Positions 44,614 through 53,063 of a DNA stretch of 54,078 nucleotides are shown one piece after another. The notes beneath the pieces are model-generated. The model was not told the DNA's origin. It made no database searches and worked only from the letters and a program-made list of their open reading frames with translations. The first letter of the stretch is position 1; each line of letters opens with the position of its first letter. Origin of the DNA: Aestuariivirga sp. (GTDB lineage: Bacteria; Pseudomonadota; Alphaproteobacteria; Rhizobiales; Aestuariivirgaceae); assembly GCA_030680855.1 (NCBI GenBank), contig JAUXUN010000084.1, positions 1 to 54,078 of the forward strand, written 5' to 3'. The position numbers and the translations under genes were made by a program.

Positions 44614-45276
44614 ATGATATCTGCCGCTTTCAAAGCCCTTGGCGATCTCCTGTCACGGGACTTCCGCTCCATCCTGTTCAAGGCTACGGCCATGACGCTG
44701 GCGCTGTTCATCGCCATTCTGATTGGCGTTGAAGTCCTGCTGTCTTACCTTGTGGTCATGCCCTGGCCCTGGGCCGAAACACTCGCAGGCATAGGCACTT
44801 TCCTGGTTCTGCTCGTGGCCTTCTTCTTCATGATGGCGCCGGTCACCGCGATCTTTGCCGGCCTCTATCTCGATGATGTCGCTGGGCGGGTGGAGGCTAA
44901 GCACTACCCCCGCGACGACAGGGGCATGCCGTTGTCGGGGTTCCGCGCCGTCCAGACCGCGCTACAATTTGCGCTCATCATCCTTGTGGTGAATATCGCG
45001 GTGCTGCCACTTGTCTTCACCGGCATTGGCGCGCTGGCGCTGATCGTTGCCAACGCCTATCTCCTGTCCAGGGAATTTTTCGAGATGATTGCCATGCGGC
45101 ATATGGCCATCGACGAGGCGCGCCTGCTGCGCCGGGCAAACACGCCGCGGATCCTTGCGGCGGGATTTGTGCCCGCCGTGCTGTCGGTCATCCCCGTTGT
45201 GAATCTGGTCGTGCCGCTGTTTGCCACATCCTACTTCGTGCATATTTTCAAACAGGTGCGGGCGTCTTCTCGCTGA
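44614..45276 (+). CDS. EI24/CysZ-like membrane protein
   Basis: 220 residues from the ATG at 44614; the same frame is open far upstream, but that part is antisense to adenosine kinase. Four or more hydrophobic segments are visible: ATAMTLALFIAILIGVEVLL, GIGTFLVLLVAFFFMMAPVT, FALIILVVNIAVLPLVFTGI, and VPAVLSVIPVVNLVVPLFAT. The pattern LLSREFFEMIAMRH and LYLDDVAGRVEAKHYP is typical of alphaproteobacterial EI24-domain proteins. CysZ itself is a sulfate transporter; transport by this relative is not proven. It overlaps nth at the 3' end. Confidence 0.85.
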   Translation: MISAAFKALGDLLSRDFRSILFKATAMTLALFIAILIGVEVLLSYLVVMPWPWAETLAGIGTFLVLLVAFFFMMAPVTAIFAGLYLDDVAGRVEAKHYPRDDRGMPLSGFRAVQTALQFALIILVVNIAVLPLVFTGIGALALIVANAYLLSREFFEMIAMRHMAIDEARLLRRANTPRILAAGFVPAVLSVIPVVNLVVPLFATSYFVHIFKQVRASSR

Positions 45277-45907
45277 ACTGGCAGAGATCAGCGATGTGGC
45301 AGCGCCAGCATTCGGGCCTGCGCGCTTTGCAGATGTAGCGGCCATGGAGGATCAGCCAGTGATGGGCGTGGCGCAGATACTGCTTGGGAACAATCTTCAG
45401 CAGTTCCTTCTCCACTTCATAGGGAGATTTTCCCGGCGCCAGCCCAGTGCGGTTGCCCAGGCGGAAGAGGTGGGTATCAACGGCGATGGTTGGTTCGCCG
45501 AAAATGATACTCAAAACCACATTGGCGGTTTTGCGGCCTACGCCGGGAAGGGCCTCGAGGGCTTCACGTTCGCCTGGAACCCTGCCGCCGTGTTTCTCAA
45601 CAAGGATTTTTGAAAGGGCGATCACATTCCTGGCCTTGGCGCGGTAGAGGCCAATGGATTTGATATATTCGCGCAGTCCCTCCTCGCCCAGCGCCAGCAT
45701 TTTTTCCGGCGTATCGACGGCTTTGAAAAGCTCTGCGGTGGCGCGGTTGACGCCGCTGTCGGTGGCCTGTGCCGAGAGCACCACGGCCACCAGAAAGGTA
45801 AAGTCATTGACGGATTTGAGTTCGCCCTTTGGCTCCGGTTCAATGTCGTGGAAGCGCCGGAAAATCTCCTCGATTTCCTGCGGCTTCAAACGCCTTGCCT
45901 TTGCCAT
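45248..45907 (-). CDS. nth: endonuclease III
   Basis: 219 residues from the ATG at 45907, with AGGGA upstream; eight extra codons upstream are less likely. The helix-hairpin-helix is LEALPGVGRKTANVVLS with the catalytic Lys, the catalytic Asp is in TIAVDTHLFRLGNR, and the [4Fe-4S] cluster is CKARRPECWRCHIADLC. It excises oxidised pyrimidines from DNA and nicks abasic sites. It is divergent from the DUF2244 gene and adjacent to a methyltransferase repair gene. Confidence 0.96.
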   Translation of the reverse strand: MAKARRLKPQEIEEIFRRFHDIEPEPKGELKSVNDFTFLVAVVLSAQATDSGVNRATAELFKAVDTPEKMLALGEEGLREYIKSIGLYRAKARNVIALSKILVEKHGGRVPGEREALEALPGVGRKTANVVLSIIFGEPTIAVDTHLFRLGNRTGLAPGKSPYEVEKELLKIVPKQYLRHAHHWLILHGRYICKARRPECWRCHIADLCQFSEKTPAPV

Positions 45908-45948
45908 GAATTCCCTGCTCAATAAATAAATCTTCATAGGGTCATAGC

Positions 45949-46425
45949 ATGGACGACACCAAGCCGAAAACCTGGCGGGCCATCCTCACGCCGCACCGCT
46001 CCCTTTCGCCCAAAGGCTTTGTGATCCTGATGTCGGTCATTGCAGGTTCCAACTTCATCGTCGGCTTGTTTTTTTATGTGATCGGGGCCTGGCCGGTGCT
46101 GGGTTTCATGGGGCTTGATGTGGCGCTCATCTGGTGGGCCTTCCGGGCCAATTTTGCCGATGCCCGGCGGGCCGAACATATTGAAATTACCTCCGATGAG
46201 CTTGTCCTGAGGTGCCTTGCCGAAGATAGGCCTGCCCAGGAGCAGCGCTTCGCCCGCCGCTGGGTGCGGGTTGAACTGGACGAGGGCCGGGAACGGGAGC
46301 TGGTTGGGCCGCTCTACCTGCGTTTTGGCAGGAAACGCACGGAAATAGCCAGTTTTCTCGGGGCCCAGGAGCGGCTTTCCTTCGCCAACGCCCTGAAAGC
46401 GGCGCTGATAAATCCGCATTTCTGA
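45949..46425 (+). CDS. DUF2244 membrane protein
   Basis: 158 residues. Two adjacent hydrophobic segments (residues about 24-46 and 48-66) form a membrane hairpin, followed by a soluble C-terminal domain with ELVGPLYLRFGRKRTEIASF. DUF2244 proteins are found mainly in alphaproteobacteria, often next to nth or cytochrome oxidase genes, and have no proven function. It is divergent from nth with a gap of 41 bases and precedes the methyltransferase gene by 47 bases. Confidence 0.85.
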   Translation: MDDTKPKTWRAILTPHRSLSPKGFVILMSVIAGSNFIVGLFFYVIGAWPVLGFMGLDVALIWWAFRANFADARRAEHIEITSDELVLRCLAEDRPAQEQRFARRWVRVELDEGRERELVGPLYLRFGRKRTEIASFLGAQERLSFANALKAALINPHF

Positions 46426-46472
46426 GCAAGAATCGGGTGGTTCCGGGGCCTGGGCGGCATTAAGTTCAGATC

Positions 46473-47318
46473 ATGGAAAAGCAAACGCACGATTATGACA
46501 TGGTCAAACATACGCTGGCTTTCATTTCCGAGAACTGGCGCGAGCAACCCTCGCTTGATACCCTGGCAGATCAGGCAGGGCTCAGCCCCACCCATCTGCA
46601 GCGCCTGTTCACGCGCTGGGCGGGTTTGAGCCCCAAAGCCTTCCTCCAGGCGGTCACGATTGACCACGCCCGCGGGCTATTGCGGGACTCGGCTTCCATT
46701 CTGGATGCCTCCTATGAGCTGGGGCTTTCCGGTCCGGGGCGCCTGCATGATCTCTTCGTCACCCATGAGGGCATGTCGCCCGGGACTTACAAGGCGCATG
46801 GCCGCGGCCTTAACATCCAATACGGCTTTCACGATTGCCCCTTCGGCCGGGCGCTGATCCTGATTACCAGCGAAGGCCTCGCCGGCCTTGCCTTTGCCGA
46901 TCATGGCAAGGAAAAATCGGCGCTGGCCGACATGACATCGCGCTGGCCGGAAGCAACTTACGTGGAGAACCAGCAGGCAACCGCGGCCTATGCCAGACGC
47001 ATTTTTGAATCGGAGCGCTGGCAGCCGGACCAGCCTTTAAGGATTGTGTTCATCGGCTCGGATTTTGAAATCCGGGTGTGGGAAACACTGCTGCGCATTC
47101 CCTTCGGCAAGGCCTCAACCTATTCGGATATCGCCTGCCACATCGGCAAACCAAAAGCGGCAAGAGCCGTCGGATCGGCGGTGGGCAAGAATCCCATTTC
47201 CTTTGTGGTGCCGTGCCACCGGGTGCTGGAAAAATCCGGCGGGCTCGGCGGCTATCACTGGGGCCTCACGCGCAAGCGGGCGATCCTTGGCTGGGAAGCA
47301 GGCGCCATGGCGGCGTGA
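46473..47318 (+). CDS. AraC-type HTH fused to methylated-DNA-cysteine methyltransferase (Ada-like)
   Basis: 281 residues. Residues about 1-105 are an AraC helix-turn-helix domain (LDTLADQAGLSPTHLQRLFT). Residues about 110-275 are an O6-methylguanine methyltransferase with the acceptor Cys in FVVPCHRVLEKSGGLGGYHW and the GKASTYSDIACHIGKPKAAR arginine-finger segment. The N-terminal zinc domain of Ada, which senses methylphosphotriesters, is absent, so the protein can repair O6-methylguanine but should not switch on by the classical Ada route. Proximity to nth places it in a small DNA-repair neighbourhood. Confidence 0.92.
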   Translation: MEKQTHDYDMVKHTLAFISENWREQPSLDTLADQAGLSPTHLQRLFTRWAGLSPKAFLQAVTIDHARGLLRDSASILDASYELGLSGPGRLHDLFVTHEGMSPGTYKAHGRGLNIQYGFHDCPFGRALILITSEGLAGLAFADHGKEKSALADMTSRWPEATYVENQQATAAYARRIFESERWQPDQPLRIVFIGSDFEIRVWETLLRIPFGKASTYSDIACHIGKPKAARAVGSAVGKNPISFVVPCHRVLEKSGGLGGYHWGLTRKRAILGWEAGAMAA

Positions 47319-47330
47319 GGCTTGTAGGTT

Positions 47331-47795
47331 TCACCCCAGGGAATCGAGAGGCAGCGCCGTCGTCTCCTTGATCTTCTCCATGACAAAGCTGGAGGAAACA
47401 TCGGTGAGTGGAATTTTTGCGATAAGCCGCTTGTAAAGGCGGTCATAGCCCGCGATATCTGAAACGACGGCGTGCAGCAGGTAATCGGTATCCCCAGTGG
47501 TGCGGTAGACGCTGATGATTTCCGGAAAGCTCTGCACGGCGGCCGCGAATTTCTCCAGCCATTTGGGATCATGCTGGGCGGTCTTCACGGTGATGAATGC
47601 GGTCAAGCCGAGATTGAGCTTCCCGGCATCGAGCAACACCACGCGGGCACGGATGACACCCTGATCCTCCAGGGCTTTCACCCGGCGCCAACAGGCATTG
47701 CGCGAGAGGTGCACCCTGTCCGAAAGCACCTCGATGGATTGCCCGGCATCACGCTGCAGTTCCCGGAGTATCCCGCGGTCCTTGGGGTCAATCAT
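47331..47795 (-). CDS. Lrp/AsnC family transcriptional regulator
   Basis: 154 residues from the ATG at 47795, with GGAGGAAGG upstream; five codons further up are open but less likely. The helix-turn-helix is at about 5-60 (ILRELQRDAGQSIEVLSDRV, then HLSRNACWRRVKALEDQGVI). The C-terminal RAM effector domain contains VYRTTGDTDYLLHAVVSDIA. Lrp proteins respond to amino acids as octamers or dimers. A palindrome at 47812-47830 lies 17 bases before the ATG and suggests autoregulation. The divergent neighbour encodes a DUF6356-like protein. Confidence 0.93.
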   Translation of the reverse strand: MIDPKDRGILRELQRDAGQSIEVLSDRVHLSRNACWRRVKALEDQGVIRARVVLLDAGKLNLGLTAFITVKTAQHDPKWLEKFAAAVQSFPEIISVYRTTGDTDYLLHAVVSDIAGYDRLYKRLIAKIPLTDVSSSFVMEKIKETTALPLDSLG

Positions 47796-47811
47796 TGCGC
47801 CTTCCTCCAAA

Positions 47812-47830
47812 ATTGGGAAAATATCCCAAT
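47812..47830. promoter_or_regulatory. perfect palindrome, probable Lrp-family operator
   Basis: ATTGGGA (47812-47818), five A/T bases, TCCCAAT (47824-47830). A half-site TTTGGGA recurs at 47853-47859, about 40 bases away. It lies between the divergent regulator and DUF6356 genes, in the usual position for autoregulation by an AsnC-type protein. Confidence 0.65.
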
Positions 47831-47916
47831 ACTATAGCGTGTTCGCCTCATATTTGGGAGGAATTCTTGGCCCTGGCGATACATATTTGCCGAATCCACC
47901 GGGAAGGAAACAAGCC

Positions 47917-48141
47917 ATGTCAACACTGTCCAAACTCTTCATCGCCCATCCCTCCGCCGTCGGCGAAAGCTATTTCGAGCACATGTGGTTTGCGCTCAGG
48001 TTTTCGGGGCGGCTGTTCCGGGCGGGCTTTGCCGCTTTCGCGCATGGCTTTGTGCCGGCGGTCTGCGAGACCACGGCGTCGGAAGCCATCCTTGCAATGA
48101 ACGACGAAATCCGCGCCCGCCGCAGGCTTATGGCGGAGTAA
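47917..48141 (+). CDS. small DUF6356-like protein
   Basis: 74 residues from the ATG at 47917, with GGAA upstream. The sequence MSTLSKLFIAHPSAVGESYF, then EHMWFALRFSGRLFRAGFAA, FVPAVCETTASEAI and a C-terminal basic tail matches the short conserved alphaproteobacterial family I know as DUF6356. One hydrophobic stretch may associate with the membrane. The function is unknown. It is divergent from the Lrp regulator, so it may be part of that regulator's regulon. Confidence 0.75.
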   Translation: MSTLSKLFIAHPSAVGESYFEHMWFALRFSGRLFRAGFAAFAHGFVPAVCETTASEAILAMNDEIRARRRLMAE

Positions 48142-48651
48142 TTACAGCTCTTTGTAAAACAGGGCCGTGCCATCCAGCTTGCCCTTTGCATAGGCGTAAT
48201 TCGGTATGTAACCGGCGCAGGTGAAGCCCAACTGCCGGTAAAAAGCTTCGGCCGGGCTTTTCGCCACCGTATCAAAGGTAATCAGCGTAAAGCCTAAGGC
48301 CTTCGCCTTTGCTTCCAGCGCCTGCATGAGCAGCGTGGCAAGCCCGCGCCGGCGGAAGTCACGGTGTACAAGGAGCTTCGCCACTTCGCAGCGGTGGGGC
48401 TGGTTGGGCGGCCAGACCCGTTGCAACATGACGGTGCCCGCGATTACGCCGTTTTTATCGGCGACGAACACGGTAATCTGGCCGGATGCCACGTCCGCTT
48501 TCTGTTTCATCCAGTAGGCTTCCGCCACATCCGGCGACAAGGGATGCATGAAAGTGACACCGGCGCCGGAATCCACTGCATCAACCAGAATATTGGCCAG
48601 ACTTGGCACGGCGGTGTCATATTCTGAACTTGTCAGTTCACGGATGATCAT
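48142..48651 (-). CDS. GNAT-family N-acetyltransferase
   Basis: 169 residues. Motif A of GNAT enzymes is [20 protein letters not shown], with the acetyl-CoA loop RRRGLA; motif B includes [20 protein letters not shown]. The substrate is not evident; close relatives are annotated variously as acetyltransferases of amino acids or antibiotics. It overlaps the gpmA stop by 4 bases and is the last gene of the dapB-gpmA operon. Confidence 0.88.
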   Translation of the reverse strand: MIIRELTSSEYDTAVPSLANILVDAVDSGAGVTFMHPLSPDVAEAYWMKQKADVASGQITVFVADKNGVIAGTVMLQRVWPPNQPHRCEVAKLLVHRDFRRRGLATLLMQALEAKAKALGFTLITFDTVAKSPAEAFYRQLGFTCAGYIPNYAYAKGKLDGTALFYKEL

Positions 48652-49268
48652 GCGGACAGAATTTCCACCGAAAGGGGCCGCGAGTCAGCGCCGATTTTGT
48701 AGCAAACCGGAACACCGGTTTCCAATTCGCGCTTGAGGATTTGCTCCGGCGTCAGGCCTTCGATGGCCATGATGAGGGCGCGGAGCGAATTGCCATGGGC
48801 CGACACAAGCACGCGCTTGCCGGAGAGCACCAGCGGCTGGATATGGATCATGTAATAAGGCAGTGCGCGCGCCAGCGTATCCTTCAGGCTTTCGCCGCCG
48901 GGCGGCGGCACATCATAGGACCTGCGCCAGATCAGCACCTGCTCTTCGCCCCATTTCTTGCGGGCGTCATCCTTGTTGAGGCCGGTGAGCTCGCCGTAAT
49001 CGCGTTCATTCAGCGCCTGGTCACGGGTTTCCGGCAGGCCGGTTTGGCCCAGTTCTTCCAGCATGATTTTAAGCGTGTGCTGGGCCCGGGTCAGCACGCT
49101 GGTGAAACACACGTCAAAGACATAGCCCTTGGCTTTCAGGCGTCTTCCCGCCGCGTGGGCTTCCTTCACTCCTTGCTCCGAAAGGTCTGGATCCTTCCAG
49201 CCGGTGAACCAGTTCTTCAAGTTCCATTCGCTTTGGCCGTGACGCACCAGCACGAGAGTTCCGCTCAT
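48648..49268 (-). CDS. gpmA: 2,3-bisphosphoglycerate-dependent phosphoglycerate mutase
   Basis: 206 residues from the ATG at 49268 (the tandem ATG at 49271 is equally possible). The phospho-His is in [20 protein letters not shown], the second His in [20 protein letters not shown], and [18 protein letters not shown] is the substrate-binding segment. It interconverts 3- and 2-phosphoglycerate in glycolysis. The start overlaps the dapB stop, an arrangement often seen in Hyphomicrobiales. Confidence 0.95.
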   Translation of the reverse strand: MSGTLVLVRHGQSEWNLKNWFTGWKDPDLSEQGVKEAHAAGRRLKAKGYVFDVCFTSVLTRAQHTLKIMLEELGQTGLPETRDQALNERDYGELTGLNKDDARKKWGEEQVLIWRRSYDVPPPGGESLKDTLARALPYYMIHIQPLVLSGKRVLVSAHGNSLRALIMAIEGLTPEQILKRELETGVPVCYKIGADSRPLSVEILSA

Positions 49269-50056
49269 CATTCCAATCCCAAGACATCTGCCATTGAATA
49301 GAGGCCGGGTTTCTGGCCCTTCGCCCAAAGGGCCGCCTTCACCGCGCCATGGGCGAAAATATCTCGGCTTTCGGCCTTGTGGGAAAATTCGATGCGCTCG
49401 GAATTGCCGGCAAAGATCACCGTGTGATCACCAACGACGGAGCCGCCGCGAAGGGCTGCAAAACCAATATCGCCTTGCGGCCTCGCTCCCGTATGGCCAT
49501 CGCGGGAACGCACGGAGCGCTTGCTGAGATCAAGATTGCGGCCTGCCGCTGCCGCCTGCCCCAGCAACAGGGCGGTGCCAGACGGCGCGTCTATTTTGTG
49601 CCTGTGGTGCATTTCCAGCACCTCGATGTCGAAGTCTTCACTGAGCGCCTGGGCCGCCTTGCGCACAAGGGCGGCCAAGATATTCACGCCGAGGCTCATG
49701 TTGCCCGACTTCACGATGCGCGCGGTCTTTCCGGCGCTTCTGATTTTTTCATCGCCGGCCGAATCAATGCCGGTGGTGCCGATGACATGGACGATGCCGG
49801 CGCGGGCGGAAAACTCCACCAGGGAAAGCGTGGCCGCCGGCACGGTAAAATCAATAATGCCGTCGATGGTATTGAAAAGTGCGGCGGGATCATCGGAAAT
49901 CCTGAAGCCCGTCGAACCCATGGCGGAGCCCACAAGCGCCGAGCCCTTGGGCTCAAGCCCGCCCGCCACGCTGCAGCCCGAGGTCTCCTCAATGATACGG
50001 GTCAACACCCGCCCCATGCGCCCGCCAGCGCCTGCTATTGCCAGTTTCATTGTCAT
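49268..50056 (-). CDS. dapB: 4-hydroxy-tetrahydrodipicolinate reductase
   Basis: 262 residues from the ATG at 50056 ([15 protein letters not shown]); the ATG at 50050 is also possible. The Rossmann motif GAGGRMGR binds NAD(P)[11 protein letters not shown] is conserved, and the signature [18 protein letters not shown] holds the catalytic His and Lys. It reduces the DapA product in lysine and diaminopimelate synthesis. The DapA-family protein at 52117 is a catabolic homologue and is probably not its partner. Confidence 0.95.
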   Translation of the reverse strand: MTMKLAIAGAGGRMGRVLTRIIEETSGCSVAGGLEPKGSALVGSAMGSTGFRISDDPAALFNTIDGIIDFTVPAATLSLVEFSARAGIVHVIGTTGIDSAGDEKIRSAGKTARIVKSGNMSLGVNILAALVRKAAQALSEDFDIEVLEMHHRHKIDAPSGTALLLGQAAAAGRNLDLSKRSVRSRDGHTGARPQGDIGFAALRGGSVVGDHTVIFAGNSERIEFSHKAESRDIFAHGAVKAALWAKGQKPGLYSMADVLGLE

Positions 50057-50134
50057 GGACCCGTTCTTAGCAATGGTCATGCTCCAAGAACAAGTGCCTC
50101 AATTGCGCCATAGGGTTTTCTCAGATTTGCTGAT

Positions 50135-50890
50135 GTGCGGCGCTTTTTCAAAATCCTGGCCTGGTTTGTCATCCTGACGATGATTGTTCCATCGGCTTTG
50201 GGTGCGGCTATTGGCTATGCCAAGGGCTGGCCCGCCACCTGGCGTCAGGCCAGCTGGGCCTCATCGGGAGCTCTGCCCGACGCTGCTATCACAAACACCG
50301 CGAAAGTCATGGTCCTGTCCAGCCGGACGGGGCGATGGAAGGGCATTTTCGCTGAGCACATGTCCATCGTCATGAAGCTCGCGGGCGAATCCTCGTGGAC
50401 TCGGTTTGACGTGGTGGGCTGGGGCAACCCGGTGCGCGAGAACGCCTATCCGGCTGACGCCTATTGGTACGGCAACAGCCCCCGCGTGATCTATGAGCTT
50501 GAAGGCGAGGCGGCGGAGCGGCTCATTCCGGCCATCAAAGCCACCATTCAAAACTATCCCTACAGCGCGTCCGGCAGTTACCTCATCTGGCCCGGGCCGA
50601 ACTCGAATACTTTTGTGTCGTGGATCGTGCGCCATACGGATGGATTCACGGCAGAGCTTTCACCCGTTGCGGTGGGCAAGGATTATCTCGGTCCCGGAGT
50701 GCAGTTTGCCCGCGCCCCGAGCGATACAGGCTACACGGTTTCCGTGAACGGCTACTTCGGCGCCACACTGGCCCTTGCCGAAGGATTGGAAATTCATGTT
50801 GCCGGCAGCACCATCGGTGTTGATCCCGATGACCTTGCGATCAAACTGCCGGCTTTTGGAAAGCTCAGCTTGCTTGATCTGGTGAGGTAG
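50135..50890 (+). CDS. DUF3750 family protein
   Basis: 251 residues from a GTG at 50135. A signal-anchor helix is at residues about 5-27 (ILAWFVILTMIVPSALGAAI). Conserved family segments are AKVMVLSSRTGRWKGIFAEH, TRFDVVGWGNPV, ADAYWYGNSPRVIYELEGE and YLIWPGPNSNTFVSWIVRH. The family is of unknown function; its core resembles papain-like or NlpC-type folds only loosely, and I make no catalytic claim. It is divergent from dapB, with 78 bases between them. Confidence 0.82.
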   Translation: MRRFFKILAWFVILTMIVPSALGAAIGYAKGWPATWRQASWASSGALPDAAITNTAKVMVLSSRTGRWKGIFAEHMSIVMKLAGESSWTRFDVVGWGNPVRENAYPADAYWYGNSPRVIYELEGEAAERLIPAIKATIQNYPYSASGSYLIWPGPNSNTFVSWIVRHTDGFTAELSPVAVGKDYLGPGVQFARAPSDTGYTVSVNGYFGATLALAEGLEIHVAGSTIGVDPDDLAIKLPAFGKLSLLDLVR

Positions 50891-51178
50891 CTAAACGCCC
50901 TCGACAATCACGATATCAGCCTCGCCGGCGCCCAGGCGCTTGGCTCTTGCGGCCTGGTATTCGGCGGAGTTGTAGCAATCGCGGGCGGCCCCAAGCGATG
51001 GAAATTCGACCACTACATTGCGCGGGCGGCCCATGCCTTCCATCTGCTCGGACACACCGCCGCGGGCCAGAAAAACAGCGCCGTATTTCTTGAAAGCAAC
51101 GGGCGCGTCCCCGGCATAGTGCTTGTATTGGTCCGTGTCGGTCACGGTGACATGGGCGATCCAATAGGCTTTGCTCAC
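50891..51178 (-). CDS. DUF1330 family protein
   Basis: 95 residues from a GTG at 51178 (MSKAYWIAHVTVTDTDQYKH), chosen because GGAG lies 8 bases upstream; an ATG at 51187 is the alternative. The YKKYG-like FKKYGAVFLARGG and VVVEFPSLGAARDCYNSAEY stretches define the small ferredoxin-like fold of DUF1330, a dimeric alpha/beta-barrel relative. The function is unknown. It ends directly against the stop of DUF3750. Confidence 0.85.
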   Translation of the reverse strand: MSKAYWIAHVTVTDTDQYKHYAGDAPVAFKKYGAVFLARGGVSEQMEGMGRPRNVVVEFPSLGAARDCYNSAEYQAARAKRLGAGEADIVIVEGV

Positions 51179-51254
51179 GTTCTGCATCTCCAAAGTTTCT
51201 TATTGCCATAAAAGCATCATCGGTACCGTTTTGCCATCCGCAAGTTCCTTACGG

Positions 51255-52025
51255 TCAGCTCATGCGCAAAGCCTCGTCACGATAGGCCTTGGGCGTCAGG
51301 CCCACATATTTCTTGAATTGACGGGCAAAGGCGGCCTGATCGGCATAACCGCAATCCAGCGCCACGCGGCTGATTGCTGTGCTTGTGTGGCGCAGGCGGC
51401 TGCAGGCAAGTTCAATGCGGGCCCGGGCGATATATTGCCCGGCGGAAAGACCGAAGAGACTGCGGATGCGCTGATCGAGCTGGTAGGTGGAGAGTGCGGC
51501 CCTCTGGGCCAGATCCGCGAGCAGCAAGGGGCGGTCAAGATTGTGGCGGATATGGTCGAGGGCGTTTGACAGGGCTTTCATATCCGGCTGCGGGCCCGGA
51601 AGGATCTTGAGATCGCGCGACAGGCCGGAAAGACCGATAATCCTCCCATCTCCGGCGCGCAGCGGCTCCTTCCAGGTCAGGCACCAATCCTGATGGCCGT
51701 CGGGATAAAGATGCAACTCAAGCTCACCCTGGATCGACAGGCCTTCGCCAATCACAGCCTGGTCCTGGGCCGTGATGCGGGCGGCAAGGGAAGGCGGAAA
51801 AAGTGCTGCGGCCGTCTGTCCAATCACGTCGTGTTTTCGTGACTGGCCGAGGCGCTGCACCAAGGTCTGATTGACCGACACATAACGGCCGGCAGCATCC
51901 TTGGTGAAAAAAACCATATCAGACAGCCGGTCAAACAGCGCTTCCAGGGTGCTGGACCGTTCCACTTCGCTGGCAAGGCCCTGGGTGGCCGGAGAGTTTC
52001 GTTTCATCCCGGCAATTTGTGCCAA
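51255..52025 (-). CDS. PAS-AraC family transcriptional regulator
   Basis: About 256 residues; a start at the ATG at 52007 is also reasonable. Residues about 25-140 are a PAS domain (LFDRLSDMVFFTKDAAGRYV, then SVNQTLVQRLG). Residues about 150-256 hold two AraC helix-turn-helix motifs (LLADLAQRAALSTYQLDQRI and VALDCGYADQAAFARQFKKY). AraC regulators with a PAS sensor are uncommon relative to those with a cupin domain. It is divergent from the hydroxyproline-type genes, and three CCGGGCT repeats in the gap are its likely sites. Confidence 0.9.
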   Translation of the reverse strand: MAQIAGMKRNSPATQGLASEVERSSTLEALFDRLSDMVFFTKDAAGRYVSVNQTLVQRLGQSRKHDVIGQTAAALFPPSLAARITAQDQAVIGEGLSIQGELELHLYPDGHQDWCLTWKEPLRAGDGRIIGLSGLSRDLKILPGPQPDMKALSNALDHIRHNLDRPLLLADLAQRAALSTYQLDQRIRSLFGLSAGQYIARARIELACSRLRHTSTAISRVALDCGYADQAAFARQFKKYVGLTPKAYRDEALRMS

Positions 52026-52059
52026 AATCTCAGCCCCAGCCAGTGTTTTTCACAATATC

Positions 52060-52089
52060 CCGGGCTTTCACCGGGCTAATTTCCGGGCT
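52060..52089 (+). promoter_or_regulatory. three CCGGGCT direct repeats (probable AraC-type operator)
   Basis: CCGGGCT occurs at 52060-52066, 52071-52077 and 52083-52089, starting 11 and 12 bases apart, about one helical turn. AraC proteins bind such in-phase direct half-sites. The array ends 27 bases before the downstream ATG and lies 35 bases from the regulator start. Confidence 0.6.
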
Positions 52090-52116
52090 CACATTTGCCT
52101 GCGGGAGAAGCTCTCA

Positions 52117-53058
52117 ATGACGGCCCAATCAATTTTCACCGGTTGCATTCCGGCCTTGATGACACCGTGCAAGCCGGACCGTTCACCGGATTTCGCCAGC
52201 CTGGTGCGCAAGGGAAAAGATCTCATTGCTCACGGCATGTCGGCCGTTGTCTACTGCGGCTCCATGGGAGACTGGCCGCTGCTGACGGATGCGCAGCGCC
52301 AGGACGGCGTTGCCGGGCTGGTGCAGGCCGGCATTCCGGTTATCGTTGGAACGGGCGCACAGAACACGGCGCTTGCCGCATCGCATGCGGCCCATGCCAA
52401 ACGCGTGGGCGCCAAGGGCCTTATGGTGATCCCGCGGGTTCTGTCACGCGGCTCTTCTCCTGCCGCCCAGCGGGCGCATTTTGCTGCGGTGCTTGAGGCC
52501 GCGGTTGATCTTCCCAGTGTCATTTACAACAGCCCCTATTATGGCTTTGAAACAAAAGCGGAGCTGTTTTTTGACCTGCATGGGCAGTTTCCGCATCTCG
52601 CGGGCTTCAAGGAATTTGGCGGGGCCGCAGCGCTGCGCTATGCGGCTGAAAACATCACCAACCGCGATCCCGCGCTCACCCTCATGGTGGGCGTGGACAC
52701 ACAGGTGTTTCATGGCTTCGTCAATTGCGGGGCGGCTGGCGCCATAACCGGCATCGGCAATGTGCTGCCCAAGGAAACCCTGCAGCTTGTTTCGCTTTGC
52801 GAAGCTGCGGCAAAAGGCGATGGCAAGGCCCGGCGCCTGGCCCTGGAGCTCGAGCAGGCCCTCGCGGTGCTGTCCTCCTTTGATGAGGGGGCTGATCTGG
52901 TGTTGTACTACAAGCATTTGATGGTGCTTGAAGGCAGTCCCGAATATGAATTGCACTTCAATGAAACGGATGGGCTCTCGGCGAGCCAGAAAACCTACGC
53001 CACCCGGCAACTCGCGCTGTTTAAAAACTGGTACCGGGAATGGCAGGCGGCAATTTAA
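52117..53058 (+). CDS. DapA-family aldolase/deaminase, probably hydroxyproline catabolism
   Basis: 313 residues from the ATG at 52117 with GGGAGAAG upstream. The TIM barrel has the Schiff-base Lys in HLAGFKEFGG, the Tyr in VIYNSPYYGFET, and GSMGDWPLLTD in place of the GTTGE motif. The next gene is a hydroxyproline epimerase homologue, which makes delta-1-pyrroline-4-hydroxy-2-carboxylate deaminase the best guess; known pathways pair that DapA-family enzyme with the epimerase. Dihydrodipicolinate synthase is unlikely given the altered motif and context. The D-hydroxyproline oxidase is not in the window. Confidence 0.85.
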   Translation: MTAQSIFTGCIPALMTPCKPDRSPDFASLVRKGKDLIAHGMSAVVYCGSMGDWPLLTDAQRQDGVAGLVQAGIPVIVGTGAQNTALAASHAAHAKRVGAKGLMVIPRVLSRGSSPAAQRAHFAAVLEAAVDLPSVIYNSPYYGFETKAELFFDLHGQFPHLAGFKEFGGAAALRYAAENITNRDPALTLMVGVDTQVFHGFVNCGAAGAITGIGNVLPKETLQLVSLCEAAAKGDGKARRLALELEQALAVLSSFDEGADLVLYYKHLMVLEGSPEYELHFNETDGLSASQKTYATRQLALFKNWYREWQAAI

Positions 53059-53063
53059 CGGGG

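Noticed and set aside
52117..53058. dihydrodipicolinate synthase for lysine synthesis
   Set aside because: The GTTGE motif is changed and it is paired with a hydroxyproline epimerase homologue under an AraC regulator.
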